DNA of 5,242 nucleotides, taken from contig JAGLTT010000067.1 of the NCBI GenBank assembly GCA_023135135.1, positions 1 to 5,242 on the forward strand, read 5' to 3'. How positions within the stretch are numbered: position 1 is the stretch's first letter; every line of letters starts with the position of its first letter. Shown in pieces: positions 1-5,242 of the stretch. The position numbers were made by a program, and so were the translations under genes. The notes under the pieces are model-generated. The model was not told the DNA's origin. It made no database searches and was given only the letters and a program-made list of their open reading frames with translations. The DNA comes from Dehalococcoidales bacterium (lineage in GTDB: Bacteria; Chloroflexota; Dehalococcoidia; Dehalococcoidales; RBG-16-60-22).

Positions 1-115
1 GAAAATGAACAGTCCTTACAGTTTGAGTTTATCATCGTGCCGTCTCGGGTTTCAAGCGGAGTTATACGGAAATAACAATTGCCTGCCGACGTGCAGTGTG
101 ATATAGTTTGAATAA
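1..115. other. Upstream region of the arg operon, no supported gene
   Basis: This stretch precedes argJ. Frame 1 stays open from the window edge to a TAA at 73-75 (24 codons, ending ...SSGVIRK), which could be the tail of an upstream gene, but that length is easily open by chance and does not resemble the C-terminus of ArgC or any family I recognise. A 33-codon ATG frame at 5-106 is not preceded by a ribosome binding site and has no run of Arg codons, so it is not a convincing leader peptide. I see no terminator hairpin. The right half carries the promoter listed separately. Confidence 0.5.
79..107 (+). promoter_or_regulatory. Predicted sigma-70-type promoter for the arg operon
   Basis: A -35-like TTGCCT at 79-84 (4 of 6 matches to TTGACA) is followed, after exactly 17 bases, by a -10-like TATAGT at 102-107 (5 of 6 matches to TATAAT). 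Transcription would be expected to start 6-9 bases after the -10 element, at about 114-116, which coincides with the A of the argJ ATG at 116. The spacing and position directly ahead of the first gene support the call. It rests on consensus matching by eye, and one such match can occur by chance. Confidence 0.5.
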
Positions 116-1315
116 ATGAAAACCGAGTCCGATTTTATTCCTTCCGGCGGGATTACCTCCCCCGAAGGGTTCCTGGCCGGCGCTATTAGCGCCGGTATTA
201 AATATGAGAACCGACCTGACCTCGGCGTGCTTTATTCCGAAGCGCCGTGCGCGGCGGCGGCCGTTTTCTGCACGAACAAAGTCAAGGCGGCGCCGGTTAT
301 CCTATCGCGGCAGCGTTTGCAGGATGGCAAAGCCGGGGCCGTGGTGGTAAACAGCGGCTGCGCCAACGCCTGCACCGGAGAGCGGGGCATGACAGACGCT
401 GTGGAGATGGCGGAACTGGCGGCACGGCATGTCGGCGTGGCGGCGGATAATGTCCTGGTGGCGAGCACCGGCGTTATCGGCACGATGCTGCCAATGGAGC
501 GTATCAGGGCTGACCTGCCGAAGGTGAAGCTCACTACCGACGGCGGTCACGAACTGGCGCGGGCGATAATGACCACGGACACCGTGCCTAAAGAAGCGGC
601 CGTCAGGGCGGGTGGTTTTACCGTCGGGGGAATGGCGAAGGGTTCGGGGATGATTCATCCCAACCTGGCTACCATGCTCTGTTTTTTAACGACCGATGCC
701 GTCGTCGATGCGGACTATCTCAGGGCGGTGTTAAAAGAAGCCGTGGATATCTCCCTTAACATGGTCTCCATCGACGGGGACGATAGCACCAACGACATGG
801 CGCTTATTATGGCTAACGGAAAGGCCGGGGGCGAACCGATAATTGCGGGAAATAAAAGGGCTGAGGTGTTTCAAGAAGCGCTGAATAAGGTCTGTATTTA
901 TCTGGCTAAAGAAATCGCACGCGATGGCGAGGGGGCTACCAGGCTCATCGAGGTTACTCTCAGCGGCGCGGCCAGCGTGGCAGATGCCAGAATAGCGGCG
1001 CGGACAATTGTCAGTTCGTCGCTGGTGAAGGCGGCGGTACACGGCAGCGACCCCAACTGGGGTCGGGTAATAGCGGCGGCGGGCCGGAGCGGCGCGGAAC
1101 TGGATGCGGATAAGCTCTACCTGGAAATAGGCGGCATCTGCCTGGTTAAAGACGGTGCTCCCGTTCCTTACGATAATGATAAAGTGGTAAAGCACCTGAA
1201 TGGCGATGAAGTGCGTATAGATTTAAAACTTAATGCGGGGAGCGCTGCGGCCACGGCCTGGGGTTGCGACCTTTCCGAGGAATATGTCACTATTAACAGC
1301 GAATACACGACCTGA
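116..1315 (+). CDS. argJ: ArgJ, glutamate N-acetyltransferase (ornithine acetyltransferase)
   Basis: This cytoplasmic enzyme moves the acetyl group from N-acetylornithine to glutamate, releasing ornithine and regenerating N-acetylglutamate; bifunctional members also use acetyl-CoA. The 399 residues match the usual family length. The family is a Ntn-type self-cleaving enzyme: the conserved HPNLATML block spans residues 181-188, so cleavage is predicted between A185 and T186, leaving T186 as the nucleophile and alpha (1-185) and beta (186-399) chains. The oxyanion-hole pair T118-G119 lies in STGVIG. Also present are NSGCANACTG (79-88), DGDDSTND (220-227), HGSDPNWGR (309-317) and the family's closing WGCDLSEEY...NSEYTT, so the gene is intact. 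The start is constrained because an in-frame TAA (113-115) directly precedes the ATG. No Shine-Dalgarno sequence is visible. It is the first gene of the operon, 22 bases before argB. Whether it is mono- or bifunctional cannot be read from the sequence. Confidence 0.97.
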   Translation: MKTESDFIPSGGITSPEGFLAGAISAGIKYENRPDLGVLYSEAPCAAAAVFCTNKVKAAPVILSRQRLQDGKAGAVVVNSGCANACTGERGMTDAVEMAELAARHVGVAADNVLVASTGVIGTMLPMERIRADLPKVKLTTDGGHELARAIMTTDTVPKEAAVRAGGFTVGGMAKGSGMIHPNLATMLCFLTTDAVVDADYLRAVLKEAVDISLNMVSIDGDDSTNDMALIMANGKAGGEPIIAGNKRAEVFQEALNKVCIYLAKEIARDGEGATRLIEVTLSGAASVADARIAARTIVSSSLVKAAVHGSDPNWGRVIAAAGRSGAELDADKLYLEIGGICLVKDGAPVPYDNDKVVKHLNGDEVRIDLKLNAGSAAATAWGCDLSEEYVTINSEYTT

Positions 1316-1337
1316 TATTCGCAGGGATTAGAAAGCG

Positions 1338-2123
1338 ATGAAAGATATAACGGTAATAAAAATAGGCGGGTCTACCTTCGGGAACCGCGATACGACCATC
1401 GAGGATATCGTGGCCCTACAGAAAAAAGGCAAATCGCTGGTTATCGTGCACGGAGGAGGCAGTACCGTCACCGACTGGCTCAAGCGACTGGGAGTCGCCA
1501 CGAAGTTCGTCCACGGTGAACGCGTTACCGATTTGCCGACACTGGAAGTGGCTGCCGCGGTGCTGGCCGGACTGAGCAACAAGGAAATCACGGCGGCGAT
1601 TAACGTTAACGGCGGGTGGGCGGTAGGCATCAGCGGCGTCGACGGCGCTCTGATGGAGAGCAAGGCGAAAAATCGGGAGATGGGATACGTGGGGGAGGTG
1701 GTGAAAGTAAATCCGGCCGTCCTGGAAACGCTGCTCAAGGCCGGCTTTATACCCGTTGTCTCTCCTATCAGCCTGTACTCGATTGACAGGCCCGGTGACG
1801 CCCCGGCGATAATTAATGTCAATGGCGACCCCATCGCCGGTGACCTGGCGGTGGCTCTCGGTGCGGAACGCCTCGTCTTTTTAACCGACGTCGCCGGCAT
1901 TACCGACGCCTCAGGGGCAGTATTGCCCGGGGTGTCCGCGGATGAGGCGGAGTCACTGATAGCTTCCGGCGTAATATCCGGGGGGATGATTCCCAAGATA
2001 AACGCCTGCCTGAGGGCTTTAAATGCAGGCTCGATTACCCGTATAATAGATGGTAGCAAGCCGCACGCTCTGTTAAAGGAATTTGACGGACATGACGGCG
2101 GTACGACGATATATAAGGAATAA
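1338..2123 (+). CDS. argB: ArgB, acetylglutamate kinase
   Basis: This cytoplasmic amino-acid kinase phosphorylates N-acetylglutamate with ATP, the second step to ornithine. The 261 residues are close to the short E. coli type (about 258). Catalytic landmarks align with that enzyme: K8 in IKIGGS, glycine loop HGGGS (38-42), substrate-binding R62 in GERVTD, N160 and D164 in NVNGD (160-164), and K220 in GMIPK. The C-terminus has IIDGSKPHALL and ends GGTTIYKE. There is no N-terminal extension ahead of the first strand, so the extra helix that builds the arginine site of feedback-sensitive kinases is absent. Two spots differ from the commonest forms: GGGS where GGGP is frequent, and GERVTD where GLRVTD is frequent. 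I take these as lineage traits. A weak AGGGA lies 10 bases before the ATG. LysZ, the related kinase of LysW-dependent lysine synthesis, was considered, but the RVTD motif and arg neighbours favour ArgB. Confidence 0.95.
   Translation: MKDITVIKIGGSTFGNRDTTIEDIVALQKKGKSLVIVHGGGSTVTDWLKRLGVATKFVHGERVTDLPTLEVAAAVLAGLSNKEITAAINVNGGWAVGISGVDGALMESKAKNREMGYVGEVVKVNPAVLETLLKAGFIPVVSPISLYSIDRPGDAPAIINVNGDPIAGDLAVALGAERLVFLTDVAGITDASGAVLPGVSADEAESLIASGVISGGMIPKINACLRALNAGSITRIIDGSKPHALLKEFDGHDGGTTIYKE
2115..2120 (+). promoter_or_regulatory. Ribosome binding site that sets the argD start
   Basis: AAGGAA sits 4 bases before the ATG at 2125, inside the last codons of argB. The argB stop TAA (2121-2123) and the argD ATG are separated by one base. 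This arrangement favours 2125 over the in-frame TTG at 2083 and ATG at 2092 and suggests translational coupling of argB and argD. Confidence 0.7.
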
Positions 2124-2124
2124 A

Positions 2125-3312
2125 ATGACCGACTGGCAAGAACTGGAAAGTAAATACTATATGCAGACGATAGTGCGGGTCCCGGTGACCCTGGTAAGGG
2201 GAAAAGGTGCGCGTGTCTGGGATGATAAGGGCAAAGAGTACCTGGACTTTGTCAACGGGCTGGCGGTCAATTGCCTGGGGCACTGCCATCCGGTAGTTGT
2301 CGAGGCCGTCGCCGAACAGGCGCGTACCCTCGTACAGACGTCAAACTGGTACTATACCGTTCCGCAAGTCCGACTGGCCCAGCTGCTCGTGGAGAACAGC
2401 TGCCTGGACAAGGCCTTCATCTGCAATAGCGGTCTGGAAGCCAATGAGGGCGCCGTTAAGCTGGCCCGACGCTACGGTCATCTCAAACTGAAAGGCGCCT
2501 ACGAGGTCATTACGACCATGGGTTCTTTCCATGGCCGTTCTCTAGCCATGACGGCGGCCAGCGGGCAACCGAGTATGCATGAGCCGTACGTCCCTCTGCC
2601 GGTAGGGTTTGTCAACGTGGCCAATAACGATATCGAAGCGATAAAGTCGGCCACCACGGATAAGACCTGCGCCGTGATGCTGGAGCCGGTGCAGGGGGAG
2701 GGGGGCGTTAATATCTCCGATGACGATTACCTGAAAAAGGTAAGAGAGTGGTGCGACCGCAAGGGTATTTTACTGATACTGGACGAAGTCCAGACGGGAA
2801 TAGGCCGCCTCGGGGCGCTGTTCGGATACCAGTTGTACGACATAGAACCCGATATCATGACTCTGGCCAAGGGCATGGGTGGGGGCATACCCATCGGGGC
2901 GCTGCTGGCCAAGGAAAAAGCATCTGTTTTCGCACCCGGAGACCATAACGCTACCTTCGGCGGAAATCCGGTTACCAGCGCCGCCGCCTGTGCCGTGCTG
3001 AAATACGTTATTGATAACGATATTCCCGGTAACGTAAAAAAGGTGGGGCAGTACCTCATGGAGGGGCTGCAAAAATTAAAGAAAAAATACTCTTTTATTA
3101 CCGAAGTTCGCGGGCGCGGATTCCTGGTGGCGATCGAATTTAATGGTGATATCGCCCAGGACGTATTAATGGCCTGCCTTGAGAAAGGGCTGCTGGTCAA
3201 TAAGCTCAAGCCCAATGCTATCCGCCTGATACCTCCGCTGATTGTCGGCAATAATGAGATTGATATGGCTATCGGCATACTGGACGAGATTTTTTCTGGA
3301 ATTGTTAAGTAA
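2125..3312 (+). CDS. argD: ArgD, acetylornithine aminotransferase
   Basis: This PLP-dependent class-III aminotransferase converts N-acetylglutamate semialdehyde plus glutamate to N-acetylornithine plus 2-oxoglutarate in the cytoplasm. With the chosen start it has 395 residues, a usual length. Numbered from that start, the N-terminal VTLVRGKGARVWDDKGKEYLDF block is followed by NSGLEANE (101-108; phosphate-binding region), FHGRS (135-139), the cofactor-binding aspartate D220 in LDEVQTGIGR, the Schiff-base lysine K249 in LAKGMGGG, T277 in TFGGNP, and R367 in IRLIPPL, which fits the substrate-carboxylate arginine. An upstream TTG at 2083 or ATG at 2092 would add 14 or 11 residues overlapping argB, but these lie outside the family alignment and have poorly spaced ribosome sites. 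Related ornithine, GABA and LysJ aminotransferases share the fold; the arg neighbours decide the name. The enzyme may also serve lysine synthesis as DapC, as known for some ArgD proteins. Confidence 0.95.
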   Translation: MTDWQELESKYYMQTIVRVPVTLVRGKGARVWDDKGKEYLDFVNGLAVNCLGHCHPVVVEAVAEQARTLVQTSNWYYTVPQVRLAQLLVENSCLDKAFICNSGLEANEGAVKLARRYGHLKLKGAYEVITTMGSFHGRSLAMTAASGQPSMHEPYVPLPVGFVNVANNDIEAIKSATTDKTCAVMLEPVQGEGGVNISDDDYLKKVREWCDRKGILLILDEVQTGIGRLGALFGYQLYDIEPDIMTLAKGMGGGIPIGALLAKEKASVFAPGDHNATFGGNPVTSAAACAVLKYVIDNDIPGNVKKVGQYLMEGLQKLKKKYSFITEVRGRGFLVAIEFNGDIAQDVLMACLEKGLLVNKLKPNAIRLIPPLIVGNNEIDMAIGILDEIFSGIVK

Positions 3313-3328
3313 AAATTGTTAAAATAAA
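3300..3328 (+). repeat. Short imperfect tandem repeat at the end of argD
   Basis: The 9-base core AATTGTTAA occurs at 3300-3308 and again at 3314-3322, each copy followed by an A/T-rich tail (GTAAA, then AATAAA). The first copy contains the argD stop codon TAA at 3310-3312 in its tail. The stretch is much more A/T-rich than its surroundings and lies just ahead of a gene with a weak ribosome binding site. It may simply be local duplication; an A-rich standby site that helps ribosome loading is possible but unproven. Confidence 0.5.
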
Positions 3329-3343
3329 GTCGAAGATACGGTA

Positions 3344-4255
3344 ATGTTAAAAAAAATCGGCGGACTGGGGGTTCTGGTAATACTGGTGGCAGTTCCCCTG
3401 CTTGCCATTGTTTGGCAGACTATATTTAATTCAGAGGTCGGGATGGCTCAAGATATCGGGATACAGGAACCCCCCTTAACTGAGTGCGATTATTCGTCGG
3501 TGCCGCAAACGGTAATCGATGACGCTGTTGAACTGGCCGGCGAGTTGATAGGGAAGGGCCAGGAGAATATTCAGAATTTCACCGACCAGCTGGTGGCGAT
3601 GTACACGGAGGTCAAAGACCTGGATGTCATCATTATCTTTAATTCGGGTGGCATGGGGTGGAATTTGACGAATGAATCGCCCGGCTGGTCCAGTATTCTT
3701 GACGGCATCACGTCGCAGCTGGAGAGCCAGGGGTATAATTCGATGGTGCTGAACTACCGGCGCACCAGCAGCGGCATGACGGGCTGTCTCAAGGAGTTTT
3801 ACGAAGCGGCTACCCGCTATCCGAACAAGGCCAAAGACCTGGCCTGGCGGGTGGAATTTCTCACCGACCAACTTCCTAACCTGAGGATTATTGTCGCCGG
3901 TGAAAGCACCGGCACGGTAATTTCAGATAAGACCATGGATATTCTGAAAGATAAGGTCCAGGTTTACAGTATCCAGACGGGCACGCCTTTCTGGCATAAG
4001 CCAACGGTGCAGGACAGGACGCTGTTGATGAACAGCAACGGGAAAGGTGTTGATACTTTCAGCTACGGCAATATTCCTGCCATGGTCTGGGCCACCGTTA
4101 AGGGGTGGTTCGGTTTGACTTCTCCGAACGATAATCCGGGCAATATCTTGAGCTGGTTGAAGGCGCCCGGGCATGACTACTCGTGGCAGTACCCCGGCGT
4201 TTGTGCAGAAGTCGTCGATTTTCTGGACCGGAATTTCGGGAAGAAGGAGCTATAG
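3344..4255 (+). CDS. Predicted membrane-anchored or exported alpha/beta-hydrolase-like protein, function unknown
   Basis: I do not recognise a named family. The 303-residue product starts with two lysines (K3, K4) and a hydrophobic stretch at about 7-27, a signal anchor or a signal peptide with a possible cleavage site after GMA (33-35). Lysines before the helix predict an outside-facing C-terminal domain. That domain looks like an alpha/beta-hydrolase: strand DVIIIFNSGGMGW (94-106) with a glycine-rich turn that could form the oxyanion hole, strand SMVLNYRR (133-140), nucleophile elbow GESTG with S188 after strand RIIVAG, candidate acid D237 after strand TLLMN, and H277 in APGHDYSW near the end. 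The order Ser-Asp-His is right for the fold. Cysteines occur at 48, 148 and 287. It lies 31 bases after argD and 22 before argG on the same strand, so co-transcription is likely, though no arginine step is known to need an exported hydrolase. Start signals are weak (GAAGA at 3332-3336); ATG 3443 is an alternative. The substrate is unknown. Confidence 0.75.
   Translation: MLKKIGGLGVLVILVAVPLLAIVWQTIFNSEVGMAQDIGIQEPPLTECDYSSVPQTVIDDAVELAGELIGKGQENIQNFTDQLVAMYTEVKDLDVIIIFNSGGMGWNLTNESPGWSSILDGITSQLESQGYNSMVLNYRRTSSGMTGCLKEFYEAATRYPNKAKDLAWRVEFLTDQLPNLRIIVAGESTGTVISDKTMDILKDKVQVYSIQTGTPFWHKPTVQDRTLLMNSNGKGVDTFSYGNIPAMVWATVKGWFGLTSPNDNPGNILSWLKAPGHDYSWQYPGVCAEVVDFLDRNFGKKEL
3433..3438 (+). promoter_or_regulatory. 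Possible internal ribosome binding site before ATG 3443
   Basis: AGAGGT lies 4 bases before an in-frame ATG at 3443-3445 (Met34 of the hydrolase-like protein). It resembles a Shine-Dalgarno sequence better than anything ahead of the first ATG at 3344. Starting here would remove the whole hydrophobic segment and give a soluble protein of 270 residues. It may be a chance match within codons for SEVGM. Confidence 0.3.
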
Positions 4256-4266
4256 CTTCTGTTGAT

Positions 4267-4272
4267 GGAGGG
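4267..4272 (+). promoter_or_regulatory. Strong ribosome binding site for argG
   Basis: GGAGGG is a near-perfect Shine-Dalgarno sequence ending 5 bases before the GTG at 4278-4280. It decides the argG start: nearby ATGs at 4265 and 4273 are in other frames and reach stop codons within 7 and 2 codons respectively. It is the strongest ribosome site in the window. Confidence 0.8.
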
Positions 4273-4277
4273 ATGGA

Positions 4278-5242
4278 GTGACGGATAAGGTTGTACTGGC
4301 TTACAGCGGCGGCGTGGACACCTCGGTAGCTATAAAATGGCTGCACGAGAAATACAACCTGGACGTTATCGCCGTGACCATAGACGTCGGTAATGAAAAG
4401 GATTTCTCGGAAATCCGCCGGAAAGCGCTCGATGTCGGCGCCGTCAAGGCACTGGTGATTGACGGTAAAGAGCTGTTGGTAAAATATTTTCTTTTCCCGG
4501 CTTTGCAGGCAAATGCCCTCTACGAAGGGCAATATCCGCTGGCTACGGCCCTCTCGCGACCGCTCATGGCCAAGTTGCTGGTGGATACTGCGGTAGCCGA
4601 AGGGGCTGTGGCCATAGCTCACGGCTGCACCGGCAAGGGTAATGACCAGGTAAGATTCGAGGTCGGCATCAACGCCCTGGCCCCGGACATGAAGATTCTC
4701 GCCCCCGCCCGCGAGTGGGGGATGACGCGCGACGAGACAATCGAGTACGCCCAGAAATACGGCATACCGATGCCCGTCACCGCCAAGAGTCCGTATTCCA
4801 TCGATGAGTGCGTGTGGGGCAGGGCTATCGAGTGCGGCGTCCTGGAGGACGCCTGGGCCGAGCCCCCAGACGACACCTACAAGTGGACCAAGTCCCCGCA
4901 GGAAGCTCCGGACAAACCGCAGTATGTGGAAATCGGATTTGAAAAGGGCGTCCCGGTAACAATCGATGGTAAGGAAATGGGCGGGCTGGACCTGATTCAA
5001 AAGATGAACGAAATTGCCGGACGGCACGGCGTGGGCAGAATCGACCATATCGAGAACCGGGTCGTCGGCATTAAGTCGCGTGAAATTTACGAGGCGCCGG
5101 CTGCCGTCGTCCTGATACAGGCGCACGAGGCGCTGGAAGCCATGACCATGTCCAAAGACCAGCTGCGGTTCAAGCAGAAGGTGGCCGTGGAAATGTCCGA
5201 CCTTATCTACAACGGCTTGTGGTTCAGCCAGTTAAACCGTGA
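4278..5242 (+). CDS. argG: ArgG, argininosuccinate synthase (3' end beyond the window)
   Basis: This cytoplasmic ligase condenses citrulline and aspartate, using ATP to AMP and pyrophosphate, to give argininosuccinate. The window holds 321 codons plus 2 bases with no stop; full-length members have about 400 residues, so roughly the last fifth is missing. The N-type ATP pyrophosphatase loop AYSGGVDTS is at residues 8-16, the substrate-binding region EGQYPLATALSRPL at 83-96, HGCTGKGNDQVRFE at 115-128, SPYSID at 171-176, and RIDHIENRVVGIKSREIY, with E259 and Y271 in the positions expected for citrulline contacts, at 254-271. Small departures from the commonest motifs are DVGN (36-39) where DxGQ is frequent and ECVWGR (177-182) where a variant of NLWGR is frequent. 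The GTG start is fixed by the GGAGGG site and by the family N-terminus. It follows the hydrolase-like gene by 22 bases, in the same transcript by position. Confidence 0.96.
   Translation, partial: MTDKVVLAYSGGVDTSVAIKWLHEKYNLDVIAVTIDVGNEKDFSEIRRKALDVGAVKALVIDGKELLVKYFLFPALQANALYEGQYPLATALSRPLMAKLLVDTAVAEGAVAIAHGCTGKGNDQVRFEVGINALAPDMKILAPAREWGMTRDETIEYAQKYGIPMPVTAKSPYSIDECVWGRAIECGVLEDAWAEPPDDTYKWTKSPQEAPDKPQYVEIGFEKGVPVTIDGKEMGGLDLIQKMNEIAGRHGVGRIDHIENRVVGIKSREIYEAPAAVVLIQAHEALEAMTMSKDQLRFKQKVAVEMSDLIYNGLWFSQLNR

Noticed and set aside
1..75. Open frame from the left edge, considered as the tail of argC or another gene
   Set aside because: Only 24 codons, likely open by chance, and unlike the conserved ArgC C-terminus.
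5..106. 33-codon ATG frame upstream of argJ, considered as an arginine leader peptide
   Set aside because: No ribosome site, only one Arg codon, no terminator/antiterminator hairpins, and it lies upstream of the predicted transcription start.
1319..1338. TCGC and GCGA arms that could form a hairpin over the argB start
   Set aside because: The stem is only four base pairs with a twelve-base loop, too weak to be a regulatory structure or terminator.
1328..2059. Open frame of 243 codons on the minus strand opposite argB
   Set aside because: Low-complexity Ser/Thr/Ala-rich product exactly antisense to the conserved argB gene; typical shadow.
2727..3278. Open frame of 183 codons on the minus strand opposite argD
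   Set aside because: Antisense to the conserved C-terminal half of ArgD, with no recognisable motif.
3313..3343. Gap between argD and the hydrolase-like gene, considered for a terminator or a separate promoter
   Set aside because: No inverted repeat with a T run. The best -35-like element (TTGTTA at 3316-3321) has only a poor -10 partner (GGTAAT at 3340-3345), which overlaps the start codon.
4265..4288. Tiny ATG frame of seven codons over the argG ribosome site
   Set aside because: It has no ribosome site of its own and is explained by the GGAGGG sequence preceding the argG GTG.
4098..5126. Long open frame of 342 codons on the minus strand
   Set aside because: It lies opposite argG, whose catalytic motifs are all in the plus frame, and opposite the tail of the hydrolase-like gene. 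Its translation shows no recognisable domain and reads like an antisense shadow of a GC-rich gene.
1..5242. CRISPR arrays, tRNA or rRNA genes, insertion sequences, attachment sites
   Set aside because: No spaced repeats, cloverleaf-like sequence, rRNA signature, transposase or terminal inverted repeats were seen; nearly all of the window is accounted for by five coding genes.

Overview
The window carries one plus-strand, tightly packed arginine biosynthesis operon: argJ, argB, argD, an unassigned predicted alpha/beta-hydrolase gene, and the first 321 codons of argG, which runs off the right edge. Every gene lies on the + strand. Intergenic gaps are 22, 1, 31 and 22 bases, and I see no convincing terminator or second promoter between genes, so a single polycistronic transcript is the simplest reading.

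The organism is most likely a bacterium of moderate-to-high GC. The gene order and the style of the ArgB and ArgG proteins (for example GERVTD and NVNGDP in ArgB) remind me of Chloroflexota, in particular Dehalococcoidia and their uncultured relatives. That is recognition from memory, not a search result, and is only a moderately confident inference.

Layout. Bases 1-115 hold no supported gene but do hold a good sigma-70-like promoter whose predicted start point falls almost on the argJ ATG, which suggests a leaderless mRNA. Bases 116-1315 are argJ (ornithine acetyltransferase), 1338-2123 argB (N-acetylglutamate kinase) and 2125-3312 argD (acetylornithine aminotransferase). Bases 3344-4255 encode a 303-residue protein with an N-terminal membrane segment and a GESTG nucleophile elbow. 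Base 4278 to the window end is argG (argininosuccinate synthase), starting at GTG behind a strong ribosome binding site.

Together ArgJ, ArgB and ArgD carry out three of the steps from glutamate to ornithine, with ArgJ recycling the acetyl group. ArgG acts later, joining citrulline to aspartate. argC, argF and argH, which would complete the route, are not in the window; argH may lie just downstream. The item that does not fit the pathway is the membrane-anchored or exported hydrolase-like protein between argD and argG. It is the best candidate here for something undescribed.
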